NCBI RefSeq assembly: GCF_007748115.1
Contig: NZ_CP036289.1
Span: forward strand, 5,394,001 to 5,458,000
Source: Bremerella volcania
Lineage (GTDB): Bacteria; Planctomycetota; Planctomycetia; Pirellulales; Pirellulaceae
Direction: 5' to 3'
Length of the DNA: 64,000 nt
The notes below the pieces were generated by a model, which was not told the DNA's origin, made no database searches, and worked only from the letters and a program-made list of their open reading frames with translations. The position numbers were made by a program, and so were the translations under genes. Below are positions 17,453-26,149 of this stretch, piece after piece. Within the stretch, counting starts at the first letter, position 1. Each line of letters opens with the position of its first letter.

Positions 17453-19522
17453 CTACTTCACTGGCAAAAGTTGAATCGCGTCCAGAATGACGAACCCATC
17501 CGTATCTCTATTCTGGATCACGATTTTCACTACCTCGTCGGCCGTAAGATTGACCTTTCCGATCTTCCGGAAGGCTTCTCCACTGGGCAGTGGAATCGTT
17601 TGATCGACCGTCAGTTCGACCGTATTCGAGCCGCTTGTCAGCGTCAGCGGGACCTTTTTGGCCCGGGTAGGATGAGCTGAGTACGCCATGCGGACCTCGT
17701 ACTTACCACCCTGGGGGACTTTAAACTCGAACGTTGCCGTCGCGGTACCGTCCCCTTTGGCTTCGTCGTGCCGATAGCTGCCATCGATGCAGGGCTTGAA
17801 GTTCGATGAACTGGCCCACGTTCCTTCTAACTTAGCGGCGGAGTCGTCCAGCACGATGCCTGGCAAGCTCTTCGATGCGATGCTACTGGCAACCGGCGAG
17901 CGAGTAAGTTCGGGCAGCTCTGGTAACTCCAGGACTTGCCCTTGAGCCAGCAGTCGTTCACGAAGCTCAGGATAGGAAAGCGATTGCACTCCCTTCCCTT
18001 GTTTCGCCGCCATCGCGGCAGCAATGCCAGCACTCTGCCCGATAATCATCCAGGTAGGCTCGACCCGAATCGAAGAAATGCCCACGTGCGTGCACGACAT
18101 GGCCACCGGGACCAGCAAGTTATCGCACTCACTGGGTTTTGGCACGATCGAACGATAAGGAATGTGATACGCGTATCCGTGCGGTCGGCCGGGGATGCGA
18201 ACCGGAAAGATCGTTCCTTCGTCGGCAACCGTTCCATCGGAAAAAGCCACACGCCGACAATCATGAGAATCGATTGGGAAGGACGATACCGCGATCGGAT
18301 CTTCCTTCTCCGGCGACTCTAAAATGTCCTTCTGACTGACGACGTACATCCCCTGCATGCGCCGTCCTTCACGGACATACAACTGAGGCGGAAAGTGATC
18401 GGTCGCAGCGAACTCGTCTCTACATAAACCGAGCCGCGAATATTTGTCCCGAACATCCTTCGGCACCGCTGGGTCGGTGGTCAGAAAGTGATAGAACTCA
18501 AGCGTGTACTGTTTGTGCTGCTCGAAAATCTTGTCACGCCCGGCCTGACCGGCTTCACTCCAACCGTTACATGCCCCGACGAGCCCCAACGAGAACTGCC
18601 CGCCGATCGAATTATTGCCATCGAACTTCTTGCCCGGTAACGGATAAAGATCGATCCCATAGCTGCGACCGCCGGAAGCGATGTAGCGTCGGATCGCTTC
18701 AAACCGAGCCGGATCATAATGATCAGGCTTCGGCATCGGCACGCGATTGCCAGCCTCGGCAGTCAAGCACAGCCGAAAGCTATAGACCATTACCAGGCCA
18801 TCCCCTTCCGCTTCTTCTCCTGGCTCAGCTGTTGTTATCAGTGGAAGCAAATTTCCATCGGCATCGAAGCCGTCAATTTTCATCTTTCCCTTCGGATAAC
18901 GCTTTCCGGCGAGTGACTCACCGTACTCTGCCTTTGCTTCGCGTCCGATCGTCCAGCTGACGTTCGCCGCCGCCAGCAAGTCTCCTTCGTAAGTGGCGTC
19001 GACATACGTTTTTGCCTGGAAGGCTCCCTGGTTGGTGACGAGTTGCTCGATGGTTTTCCCGTTCATCTTTGCCGACTGCAGCACGTGCTCTGGTAGAACC
19101 TCAACACCAGCTTCGGTGAGCATCGCCATCGTGACGCGCATCGCGACGTGCGGCTCGTAGGTCCACTTGGCGTTGTCCTTCACGCTGACGACATACGGAA
19201 GCGAAACGCCACGAGCTTGGTAATCGGCTTCAATCCGCCGATGCCATTCGTCGAACAGCCCCATCACGGTTGAACGCACGGTTTGGTTCGAGTCGCTGAA
19301 GCTCAATCCACCTGTATTCACGCCGCCAACATGCGAGGTCGGTTCCAATAGGATCACTGAAGCCCCTTCCCTCGCGGCCGCAATCGCCGCACAAAAACCG
19401 CCTGGCGTCGAGCCGTAGACGATCACGTCGGCTGATTTCGTTTCCGCCTGAAGTGTACTTCCTGAGGTGCCAAGAATCGCGATGCACAAGATAGCACAAG
19501 ACATTGAGGAAAGTTGGTTCAT
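17453..19522 (-). CDS. Exported FAD-dependent oxidoreductase with C-terminal golvesin/CBM-like domain
   Basis: 689 residues from the chosen start. MNQLSSMSCAILCIAILG begins a signal peptide. The catalytic part starts with the flavin-binding segment VIVYGSTPGGFCAAIAAARE and EPTSHVGGVNTGG, typical of the FAD_oxidored (PF12831) family, and contains TYEGDLLAAANV and the late VPVAMSCTHVGISSIRVEP. From about residue 555 a separate beta-sandwich begins (GKYEVRMAYSAHPTRAKKVP ... GFVILDAIQLLPVK) that matches the golvesin/xanthan-lyase carbohydrate-binding-like domain. Such enzymes are common in planctomycetes and are presumed to act on extracellular polysaccharide or its sugars; the substrate is unknown. 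The open frame extends to 19594, but the added residues precede the signal peptide and are unlikely. It stands alone, 111 bases from the next gene. Confidence 0.85.
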   Translation of the reverse strand: MNQLSSMSCAILCIAILGTSGSTLQAETKSADVIVYGSTPGGFCAAIAAAREGASVILLEPTSHVGGVNTGGLSFSDSNQTVRSTVMGLFDEWHRRIEADYQARGVSLPYVVSVKDNAKWTYEPHVAMRVTMAMLTEAGVEVLPEHVLQSAKMNGKTIEQLVTNQGAFQAKTYVDATYEGDLLAAANVSWTIGREAKAEYGESLAGKRYPKGKMKIDGFDADGNLLPLITTAEPGEEAEGDGLVMVYSFRLCLTAEAGNRVPMPKPDHYDPARFEAIRRYIASGGRSYGIDLYPLPGKKFDGNNSIGGQFSLGLVGACNGWSEAGQAGRDKIFEQHKQYTLEFYHFLTTDPAVPKDVRDKYSRLGLCRDEFAATDHFPPQLYVREGRRMQGMYVVSQKDILESPEKEDPIAVSSFPIDSHDCRRVAFSDGTVADEGTIFPVRIPGRPHGYAYHIPYRSIVPKPSECDNLLVPVAMSCTHVGISSIRVEPTWMIIGQSAGIAAAMAAKQGKGVQSLSYPELRERLLAQGQVLELPELPELTRSPVASSIASKSLPGIVLDDSAAKLEGTWASSSNFKPCIDGSYRHDEAKGDGTATATFEFKVPQGGKYEVRMAYSAHPTRAKKVPLTLTSGSNTVELTVDQTIPLPSGEAFRKIGKVNLTADEVVKIVIQNRDTDGFVILDAIQLLPVK

Positions 19523-19633
19523 GGCACCGGCAGGGTTGGGAGGCAGGAAATAAGAAGCTTGACTATTGTAGTTCAATTCGCACCGCGGATCCAAATCAGC
19601 ACGGACTACTTTGCATCACGTCGGCTTCTGCGT

Positions 19634-20410
19634 CTAGAACCCAGCGAGGTAATTCATCCACTTCGCGTAGTGCAGCAGCAATATGACAATGCCAACCCAG
19701 TGAAGCCAGTCACGTTGCTCGCGTTGAACGAGTTCCCACAAGGCTAGTAAGGGAACCATGCCGAACACAACGATCCTCATTACGTTGGCCGAACGACGAA
19801 GCATCTCGAAGGAGATGAACTGCCCCATAGGCAATTGCAAAGGATTCATCAGGGCGAGAATCAGGAGATTCAGAAATATTACCAAGCCGAATACGACTCT
19901 CCACAAACGCGAGAAGCGAAGTAGGCTCAAGCAAACGACAAGAATCAGAATGACGCCGCAGTGCTGAACGAGTCCCTCGACCTCATAGATACGTTGACGA
20001 AACGGATCATATCCCATCGACGGATCGTGCGTCGTAACATCTACTGCCACCGCCGAAATGGTAGCTAGTTCATAGTAACCGATCCAAAGCAACATGACGT
20101 GCCCTGGTTGCCATGACCAAGCCATGCCGCGAGAACGCCAGAGAACCATCAAAACAATTGTTGTGATTCCAGTTCCCAGCCCGACGGCACTGGTGCCATA
20201 GAATCGAATCGAAAACCAATCGAGCTTTCCCGTAGCGTTCAATCCGAAACCATTCAGGAAAGTCATCCAGGCACAGAAAGAAAGGGACAAGAAGGTAACC
20301 CAGACCATCAGTGTCGCCAATGAAAACGGCGGCGTGCCTGGAATTGGCCTGGTCAAATCGCTTTCACTGACTGTCTTTGGTTCGCTATTCAAAACGCTGC
20401 CAAACTCCAT
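19634..20410 (-). CDS. Polytopic membrane protein of unknown function, overlapping bpt
   Basis: 258 residues. After a short soluble start there are about six or seven hydrophobic segments spread to the C-terminus. I recognise no family and no catalytic motif. The ATG start at 20410 lies 26 bases inside the 3' end of bpt, which points to translational coupling with it. Use of synonymous codons looks like that of the neighbours. A start further inside is possible (for example near the first membrane segment), which would remove the overlap. Confidence 0.6.
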   Translation of the reverse strand: MEFGSVLNSEPKTVSESDLTRPIPGTPPFSLATLMVWVTFLSLSFCAWMTFLNGFGLNATGKLDWFSIRFYGTSAVGLGTGITTIVLMVLWRSRGMAWSWQPGHVMLLWIGYYELATISAVAVDVTTHDPSMGYDPFRQRIYEVEGLVQHCGVILILVVCLSLLRFSRLWRVVFGLVIFLNLLILALMNPLQLPMGQFISFEMLRRSANVMRIVVFGMVPLLALWELVQREQRDWLHWVGIVILLLHYAKWMNYLAGF

Positions 20411-21092
20411 CGATCCGTCGTTCGTGCGGCAAATAGCTGGCCTTGTACTTCATGTGGGCGTTTCCGGCGACGTAGAAGCCGAGATACAAATACTTCAGAC
20501 CCCACGCGCGGCAAGCTTCGATCTGTTTGAGTACCGAGAAATTGCCGATCCCCAATTCGCTCAATTCGGAGTCGAAATAGCAGTAGACGGCCGACATGGC
20601 CTGGCGGCCGACGTCGGCGATGGCGACACCCACCAGGTCATCGCCGCGATAGTAGCGGAATTCTCGGCTGTCGCAGCAAGTAATGCCGATGAACTCTTTC
20701 AAGCTTCGCAGGTCAATTTCGCTGCCAGGCTCGCCGAGTCCTCGTCCGACTTTGTGCTTGTTGTAGAGTTCAACCCGCTTGCGATCGATAATCGGCTCGC
20801 CGATCTCAACGCGAAGTTCCGCCTCGGCCTTCTTCAAAACTCGGCGATGACGCCGACGGGGCTCGAAATCTTCGACGGGGATACGGATCGGCTCGCAGGC
20901 ACAACAGCCAGGGCACTGCGTGTGGTAGATGAAGATGCCGGAGCGCCGAACCCCTTCGGCCAGCGCCTGATCGAATGCTTCCGGCTCGGCACGAAAGTCG
21001 GTCAGATAGAACGGGAGCACCGCCAGCCGGTTGGGCAGGTAGGGGCACGTCTCTTCGACGTCGATGAATTTCGCCCCGTAGCGATGACTCAT
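20385..21092 (-). CDS. bpt: Aspartate/glutamate leucyltransferase (bacterial N-end-rule enzyme Bpt)
   Basis: 235 residues, full length for the family. The enzyme transfers leucine from Leu-tRNA to proteins with N-terminal Asp or Glu, marking them for ClpAP degradation. The N-terminal part has CPYLPNRLAVLPFY and the cysteine/arginine block CPGCCACEPIRIPV, and the C-terminal acyltransferase part has GVAIADVGRQAMSAVYCYFD and YLYLGFYVAGNAHMKYKASY, the strongest signature of this family. It is read in the same direction as dnaB upstream (115 bases away, but after a terminator) and overlaps the following membrane-protein gene by 26 bases. Confidence 0.92.
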   Translation of the reverse strand: MSHRYGAKFIDVEETCPYLPNRLAVLPFYLTDFRAEPEAFDQALAEGVRRSGIFIYHTQCPGCCACEPIRIPVEDFEPRRRHRRVLKKAEAELRVEIGEPIIDRKRVELYNKHKVGRGLGEPGSEIDLRSLKEFIGITCCDSREFRYYRGDDLVGVAIADVGRQAMSAVYCYFDSELSELGIGNFSVLKQIEACRAWGLKYLYLGFYVAGNAHMKYKASYLPHERRIDGVWQRFE

Positions 21093-21193
21093 GCGAGTTC
21101 TCTACACCTTTTCACATGGAAACAGCAGCCCGGCGGAAACGTGACTCAGGCCGCCATTCGAATTATACCTTTTAAATAGTAGGTGTTTTTCCC

Positions 21194-21222
21194 AAAAAAG
21201 AGGAAGGCTAAAAGCCTCCCTC
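21194..21222 (-). terminator. Terminator overlapping the stop codon of dnaB
   Basis: On the minus strand a 10-bp stem with one G-U pair (GAGGGAGGCT with AGCCTTCCTC) and a three-base loop is followed by TTTTTT. The dnaB stop (complement of 21208-21210) is inside the hairpin, so the last codons of dnaB form the ascending arm. It ends the rpsF-ssb-rplI-dnaB strand run before bpt. Confidence 0.75.
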
Positions 21223-22650
21223 GCCTCCTTGGTTGAACGCCGAGAAGTCATCCGGCTCGCGGTCGAACGCGTTCTCGAAGCGCGTGAAGTCTTTGAGCCA
21301 GGTCAGTTTGACTTCTCCCACCGGGCCTGCTCGCTGCTTACCGATGATGATTTCGGCCTGACCGGCGTACTGTTCGCGTTCCTCGCCATGGTGATAGTAC
21401 TCTTCACGGTGCACGAACATCACGACGTCGGCGTCCTGTTCGATGGCCCCCGATTCGCGGAGGTGACTCAACTTCGGCTTGTTGTCTTTGGAAACTTCGG
21501 CCTGACGATTGAGCTGCGCCAGGCACAGAATCGGCACGTTCATCTCACGCGCCAAACCCTTCAATCGCCGGGCAATCTTGGCCACCTGTTCCTGTCGAGG
21601 ATCGTCGGCATTGTCGGGTTCGATTAACTGTAAGTAATCGATCACGATCAGGCCCAGACGTTTCTCATTACGAATGATGCGCCGCGCTGATGCGGCAATT
21701 TCGGCCACCGTTCGGCTGGGAGAGTCGTCGACAAACAGGGGCGCTTCGCCGACCAGCGAGGACTTCTCGATCAACCGAGCCCGGTCTTCATTGCTGAGCG
21801 TTCCGTTTCGCAGACGATGGCCGTTCACGCGAGCAACGCTGCACAGCAGACGATCGCAAAGTTCGACCGATCCCATTTCCAAGCTGACAAACAGCACGGG
21901 TACTTTGCCGTGCACGGCGATGTTTTCGGCAATGTTCATGGCGAACGCCGTCTTACCCATGGCGGGTCGAGCGGCCAGAATCAGCAGTTGGCTGCCATGG
22001 AAACCGCTCGTCATTTCATCGAGATCGTTGAAGCCCGTCAGCACGCCGTCTTCGTTCGCCTCGCCGCGAAGACGAGCGTCGATGCGTTCCATGGCTTCGG
22101 TCACGATCTCGCGCATGCTGGCCATGCTGCGGCTGTCGCGACCGTCGAGGATGCTGAAGATCTTCTGTTCTGCCCGGCCGATCAATTCTTCCGGCTTGCC
22201 GGCTTCCTGGTAGGCATCCTGTAGGATGTCGGTCGCCGCGATGATCAGGTTCCGGCTGGTCGCCTTCTTGCGGACGATCTCGGCATAGCTGACCGCATGA
22301 GCCGCGTGCGGAACGCTGCGGGCAACCGTTGCCAGGTAGGCGGCACCACCGCAGAACTCCCAGTCGCCGGCATCACGCAGATGTTCGCTAAGCAGCGTGA
22401 TATCGATCTTCCGACCGCTGTTGTGCAGGTCGACCATGTGTTCGAAGAGCTTCTTGTTCGCCTCGTCGTAGAAGTCCTCGGGACGCAGAATCATGATCAC
22501 GTCGTCTAGCACGTCGGGCAGCAGGATGATACTGCCGAGCACGCACTGTTCCGACTCAATGCTGCACGGCGGCTGGTTATCGAGCAGGTTAGTCGTTACC
22601 TCTTCTCGATCGTCGAATCGCCGCTTCTTGGATTTGCTGCCGGTAGCCAA
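21208..22650 (-). CDS. dnaB: Replicative DNA helicase DnaB
   Basis: 480 residues. The N-terminal DnaB domain starts at about residue 25 (PCSIESEQCVLGSIIL), and the RecA-like helicase domain begins near 200 with FNDLDEMTSGFHGSQLLILA, Walker A AARPAMGKTAFAMN, Walker B LIVIDYLQLIEP and the late LRESGAIEQDADVVMFVHRE. It unwinds DNA ahead of the replication fork as a hexamer. No intein is present. The basic start (SKSKKRRFDDREE) is an extension relative to Escherichia coli. It is last in the order rpsF, ssb, rplI, dnaB found in many bacteria, though a terminator lies between rplI and dnaB. Confidence 0.96.
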   Translation of the reverse strand: MATGSKSKKRRFDDREEVTTNLLDNQPPCSIESEQCVLGSIILLPDVLDDVIMILRPEDFYDEANKKLFEHMVDLHNSGRKIDITLLSEHLRDAGDWEFCGGAAYLATVARSVPHAAHAVSYAEIVRKKATSRNLIIAATDILQDAYQEAGKPEELIGRAEQKIFSILDGRDSRSMASMREIVTEAMERIDARLRGEANEDGVLTGFNDLDEMTSGFHGSQLLILAARPAMGKTAFAMNIAENIAVHGKVPVLFVSLEMGSVELCDRLLCSVARVNGHRLRNGTLSNEDRARLIEKSSLVGEAPLFVDDSPSRTVAEIAASARRIIRNEKRLGLIVIDYLQLIEPDNADDPRQEQVAKIARRLKGLAREMNVPILCLAQLNRQAEVSKDNKPKLSHLRESGAIEQDADVVMFVHREEYYHHGEEREQYAGQAEIIIGKQRAGPVGEVKLTWLKDFTRFENAFDREPDDFSAFNQGGEGGF

Positions 22651-22787
22651 GGATGTGCTCCATCCGTAGGTTGAGGTTACGTCTGCCTGACTTCGGAATC
22701 CATGTTACCACGGAGCCCACTCAGGACAACGCTGCGAGCAGATTTAGGGATCGGTTTTACGGGCATCACAAAATGGACGTGATGCAC

Positions 22788-22822
22788 AAAAAAACTCCTC
22801 GGGGAGGCCGAGGAGTTTTTTT
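22788..22822. terminator. Strong bidirectional terminator between rplI and dnaB
   Basis: A 15-bp perfect inverted repeat (22788-22802 with 22808-22822) made of an A-run, CTCCTCGG and its complement, ending in seven T, with a five-base loop. It works in either direction by sequence; on the minus strand it ends the rplI transcript. The rest of 22651-23087 (437 bases without a gene) should hold the dnaB promoter; I see no further motif. Confidence 0.85.
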
Positions 22823-23087
22823 GGATTGTCCGCTGGGGAAGCTAACAAGGCCGGCGTTCTCGCCAAAGAGCCGACCGAGCTTCGTCACCGTTGGAAAAAA
22901 GGGAGTGCGACTTACTAAGACCAGCAAGCTCCGAGTCCAAGGGAACGGGACTCAAGGAGCCTGCCGTAGCGTGCTAAGCCTGCCGCGATTCAGAACGTTG
23001 CCGGGCCTGAACCGGGGGACCTTTGCACAGTTAAACTCAGTGCGAATAAACTCAGTGCGAACTTCGCACGTGACTGCCTGGGGCGAA

Positions 23088-23612
23088 CTAGTCGCCGGAG
23101 ACGGTCGGAACAACCCAAACCTTCAATTCCGATTCGATTTCGGCATGAAGGTGAATCTTGACGGTATACAAACCGAGTTCCTTCAGCGGACCTTGCAGGC
23201 GAACCTGGTCGGGGGTCACGGTGAAGTTCTGTTCTTTCAAAGCAGCCACGATTTCGGCCTGACCGACGCTACCGTACAGGTGACCTTCGTCGTTGGCATT
23301 GGCTTCGATGGTAACACTTTGGCGGTTCAACAGATCCGCGATGGCACGCAGACCAGCCAGACGCGACTTTTCGATCTCAGCCAGCTTGGCCTTGTGCTTT
23401 TCGACCATCCGCTTGTGGTGGGTGGTCGCGATGGTCGCCAGCCCCTGTGGGATCAGGTAGTTGTTGGCATAACCGGGGCGAACTTCGACAACGTCGCCAG
23501 GCTTGCCCAGGTGATCCACCGATTGGATCAACAACAGTTCGATACCGCCGTGCTTGCCTTTTGGCAAACGCTTCCAAGGACGGGCTTTGTGCTTTTCAGA
23601 TCGAGTTGGCAT
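23088..23612 (-). CDS. rplI: 50S ribosomal protein L9
   Basis: 174 residues; most L9 proteins are about 150, the surplus being an N-terminal basic extension (TRSEKHKARPWKRLPKGKHG). The signature VDHLGKPGDVVEVRPGYANN and YLIPQGLA near residues 32-60 is unmistakable, followed by the connecting helix and the C-terminal domain with NDEGHLYGSVGQAEI. It binds 23S rRNA domain V. The gene follows ssb (87-base gap) and precedes dnaB. Because of the long basic N-terminus an internal start is possible, but no ATG lies nearer to the conserved region. Confidence 0.95.
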   Translation of the reverse strand: MPTRSEKHKARPWKRLPKGKHGGIELLLIQSVDHLGKPGDVVEVRPGYANNYLIPQGLATIATTHHKRMVEKHKAKLAEIEKSRLAGLRAIADLLNRQSVTIEANANDEGHLYGSVGQAEIVAALKEQNFTVTPDQVRLQGPLKELGLYTVKIHLHAEIESELKVWVVPTVSGD

Positions 23613-23699
23613 GGTCTTACTATTTCCAATAATAGCCAGTGGTTTGGCGATCTTGTTCTGAATGTCTCGGTGACGTCGACTTGGGTCGACCGCCAGCCA

Positions 23700-24203
23700 C
23701 TAAAACGGAATGTCGTCGTCGGCCGCCCCTTGCGAACCAGGTCCGCCGAAGCTGCCGTCATCGTAGGAATCGTAGTCGCTGGACCCGCCCTGGTTGTGAC
23801 CGCCACCACCCTGTGGCTGCGATTGACGCTGGGGAGGTCGCGATCCGCCGCGGCTTCCTCCGCCGCCCCCTTCGCGTCCGCCGAGCATCTGCATCTTCTC
23901 GCCGACCACACGAAGCTTGGATCGCTTCTGTCCGTCCGTTTCCCACGTGTCGAGCTTGAGTCGTCCTTCGATTAACACGGACGAGCCCTTGCTCAAATAT
24001 TCACTGGCGATTTCCGCGGTGCGTCCCCACAAGGTCACATCCACAAAGGTCGTTTCATCGACCCATTCGCCACTTTGGTTCTTTCGCCGATCGTTCACCG
24101 CCAAGCCCAGCTCGGTAACGGCCAGTCCCCCGTTGGAAACATAGCGGACTTCAATGTCCCGTGTCAGGTTCCCGACCAGAATAACTCGGTTGAAACTTGC
24201 CAT
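23700..24203 (-). CDS. ssb: Single-stranded DNA-binding protein
   Basis: 167 residues. [16 protein letters not shown] opens the OB-fold (about 1-108), with [20 protein letters not shown] and [15 protein letters not shown] Gly/Gln/Arg/Ser-rich flexible linker follows and ends in the conserved acidic tip DDDIPF, which docks replication and repair proteins. I chose ATG at 24203 because GGAAGGAG stands nine bases upstream and the family begins here; the open frame continues further without resemblance. It lies 64 bases downstream of rpsF and upstream of rplI. The S18 gene (rpsR), often placed between ssb and rplI, is absent. Confidence 0.96.
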   Translation of the reverse strand: MASFNRVILVGNLTRDIEVRYVSNGGLAVTELGLAVNDRRKNQSGEWVDETTFVDVTLWGRTAEIASEYLSKGSSVLIEGRLKLDTWETDGQKRSKLRVVGEKMQMLGGREGGGGGSRGGSRPPQRQSQPQGGGGHNQGGSSDYDSYDDGSFGGPGSQGAADDDIPF

Positions 24204-24267
24204 CGTGACGCTCCTTCCGGGGAAATCAAAATCGACTGAGTCTTCACCGCAGATCACTGACGACGAA

Positions 24268-24696
24268 CTAGTCGGCAGCTTCTACCGTTTCTTCTTCATC
24301 TTCCGACGAAACTTCTTCGTCATCGTCCGAGCCGGTGTCATCCGAATCGTCATCGCCGGCGAACTCGTGTCCTTCAGCGTGTGCGATCAGCATGTCGACC
24401 AGGCGTGGATCTTGCTTGATGAAGAGGTAACGCAGCATGTCGTCGCTGATGTTACATGCGTAGTTCAACTCTTCCATCTTGGAACTGTCCAAGCGGAAGT
24501 AGGTCAACCAGTAGGTTCCACGACGATGCCCGTCGATCGGGTACGCCAGGCGTTGTTCCGCCCACATGCGGCTGACCAGGATTTCGCCGCCCAGCTTTTC
24601 CACCAGGGCGTTGATTTTTCCGGAGACCCCACTGGGATCCTTTCCATAGCGATTGGAGTCCAGAATGAACATCCCTTCGTAAACGTAAGCCGCCAA
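24268..24696 (-). CDS. rpsF: 30S ribosomal protein S6 with acidic C-terminal tail
   Basis: 142 residues. The S6 fold reads [16 protein letters not shown], then [20 protein letters not shown] and [11 protein letters not shown], with [16 protein letters not shown] at the end of the domain (about 105). The last 35 residues are almost entirely Asp, Glu and Ser, a longer acidic tail than in most bacteria. S6 binds 16S rRNA together with S18. Translation starts at TTG (complement of 24694-24696): GAGGAG lies eight bases upstream and no ATG is available nearby. First gene of the rpsF-ssb-rplI run. Confidence 0.94.
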   Translation of the reverse strand: MAAYVYEGMFILDSNRYGKDPSGVSGKINALVEKLGGEILVSRMWAEQRLAYPIDGHRRGTYWLTYFRLDSSKMEELNYACNISDDMLRYLFIKQDPRLVDMLIAHAEGHEFAGDDDSDDTGSDDDEEVSSEDEEETVEAAD

Positions 24697-24792
24697 GGTT
24701 TCTACTCCTCGAATGTCGACGTCAAAATGATCGGTGAGTGGCTGGCCGCAACTTGCTGGGCCGATAAGCCAACCACATGATTAATTGATTTG

Positions 24793-25353
24793 TTATCCGT
24801 TGCATTGATTCATCGTGTGCACCAGTCCGTAAGCGGCCCAGTCTTCAACGACTGAAGCGGCCCTTTCGATGCATACGTCCATCTCTGGCTTTTCCGCCTT
24901 GGCGAAGTTGCTCAAGACATATCCAGCCACATCCGCTCCTTCCCGGGGAGGTCCAATTCCGACACGCAGTCGAGGCACCTCATCCGAGCCGAGCTTTTGA
25001 ATCACATCGGCCAATCCGTTCTGCCCGCCTGCCGAACCTTTCCCTTTAAGCCGTAACTTGGCCAGGGGAAGATTGAAATCATCGCAGACGATCAAAACGT
25101 CTTCCAGCGTCAATTTGTAAAAATCGAACGCCGGACGAACACTGTTTCCACTCTTGTTCATGAAAGTGTGCGGCCAAAGCAACATCAGCTTTTCGCCACG
25201 CACCCCCACCTCCGTCAGTTGACCGTTGAACTTCGACTTAGGCGGCGAGGCCGCGTGTCGCTTGGACAACGTCTCCAGCACGTCGAAGCCGACGTTATGC
25301 CGCGTACCTTCGTACTTTTTCCCTGGATTTCCGAGCCCGACAACGAGTTTCAT
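24793..25353 (-). CDS. pth: Peptidyl-tRNA hydrolase
   Basis: 186 residues, normal length. Releases tRNA from prematurely dropped peptidyl-tRNA. The signatures KLVVGLGNPGKKYEGTRHNVGF (with the catalytic histidine in TRHNVGF, about residue 20), PHTFMNKSGNSVRP and VCDDFNLPLAKLRLKGKGSA are all intact. Only 39 bases separate it from rplY upstream, the common rplY-pth order, and 96 bases from rpsF downstream. Confidence 0.95.
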   Translation of the reverse strand: MKLVVGLGNPGKKYEGTRHNVGFDVLETLSKRHAASPPKSKFNGQLTEVGVRGEKLMLLWPHTFMNKSGNSVRPAFDFYKLTLEDVLIVCDDFNLPLAKLRLKGKGSAGGQNGLADVIQKLGSDEVPRLRVGIGPPREGADVAGYVLSNFAKAEKPEMDVCIERAASVVEDWAAYGLVHTMNQCNG

Positions 25354-25392
25354 CGTATCCAGTCAGCACAACGCACGAGGCAATCCGCCGCC

Positions 25393-25674
25393 TTATTTAC
25401 CGGCGCGGAAGAAGTCGACGTGGAGAACTTCGGTGCCGAAAGTGTCCCACTGGACCTCTCGCATCACGACGCTCTCGGACACGTCCCCTTCCAGGGTAAT
25501 GTTCTTCACACCATGGCGAACAATCGAGTCGAATTGTTCAGCGCACAATTCCAAATGCACCACGTCTTTGCCGTCACCGTATAGTACGGCGGGAATCTTC
25601 CCGTCGCGACGCAGGTTGCGATTGGCTATCTTGCCGGTCTTTTCGCGCTTCGTGGCTTTGAGTGTTTCGGCCAT
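25393..25674 (-). CDS. rplY: Ribosomal protein L25, short form
   Basis: 93 residues. The L25 5S-rRNA-binding domain is present: KREKTGKIANRNLRRDGKIP and AVLYGDGKDVVHLEL, ending VLHVDFFRAGK. It lacks the second (TL5/CTC) domain found in many bacterial homologues and so has the Escherichia coli-like length. The stop follows directly after the conserved HVDF block, so this looks like a genuine short form and not a truncation. It heads the rplY-pth pair; prs lies further upstream on the same strand, with the groES-like gene between them on the other strand. Confidence 0.9.
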   Translation of the reverse strand: MAETLKATKREKTGKIANRNLRRDGKIPAVLYGDGKDVVHLELCAEQFDSIVRHGVKNITLEGDVSESVVMREVQWDTFGTEVLHVDFFRAGK

Positions 25675-26149
25675 GAAAACTTGTTCCGCAGTCAGTAAGT
25701 GTTGTCTAGGGGGCGACCGGGCAAAAGGTGAGTCTGGTCGGCTGTTATGAATTAAAAGTGATCCGGCGAAGGAACCAGGAGTTCCCTGGAGACCAACTTC
25801 GTAATTTTGGAAACTGGTTATTTTGCCAAACTATCTGCCGTTGGCAAGTCCAAACCATGGTCTCTTCGCTGATTTCATGCCAAGTGAATCGCCGATCGTA
25901 GTAGACCGCCCACAAAAGCGAAGCTTATCGATACGTGCCTGTTCACGGCAAAACGCCTAGCAACATGCCATAAAGCAAGTATCAAGTGCGAGTTAGGCAC
26001 ATCCTTCCGCCAACCGATAAAGTTTGCCATACGCGGCACGAACACCGGGAAGCCGAATCGTCTCGGGGGATTGCTAATCTCTTTTCTTTAAGAACAATTG
26101 AACAGAGCCCCTTTTTGCCCCCTGATCGCAACCCTGAAAACGGAAATCC
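25675..26149. promoter_or_regulatory. Divergent intergenic region between rplY and the groES-like gene
   Basis: 475 bases between divergent genes, so both promoters should be here. I see a small hairpin (CCAGG-AGTTC-CCTGG near 25778-25792) and an AT-rich stretch before the groES-like gene (near 26075-26105). There is no perfect CIRCE element (TTAGCACTC-N9-GAGTGCTAA). No open frame is convincing. Confidence 0.45.

Noticed and set aside
23613-23699. Expected place of rpsR (S18) between ssb and rplI
   Set aside because: Only 87 bases with no open frame; S18 is not encoded here.
22653-23975. 440-residue open frame on the plus strand
   Set aside because: It runs through the terminator at 22788-22822 and antisense to rplI and part of ssb; its translation has no family features.
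25675-26149. CIRCE/HrcA operator before the groES-like gene
   Set aside because: No TTAGCACTC-N9-GAGTGCTAA inverted repeat is present; a GAGTTAGGCAC-like stretch alone is not enough.
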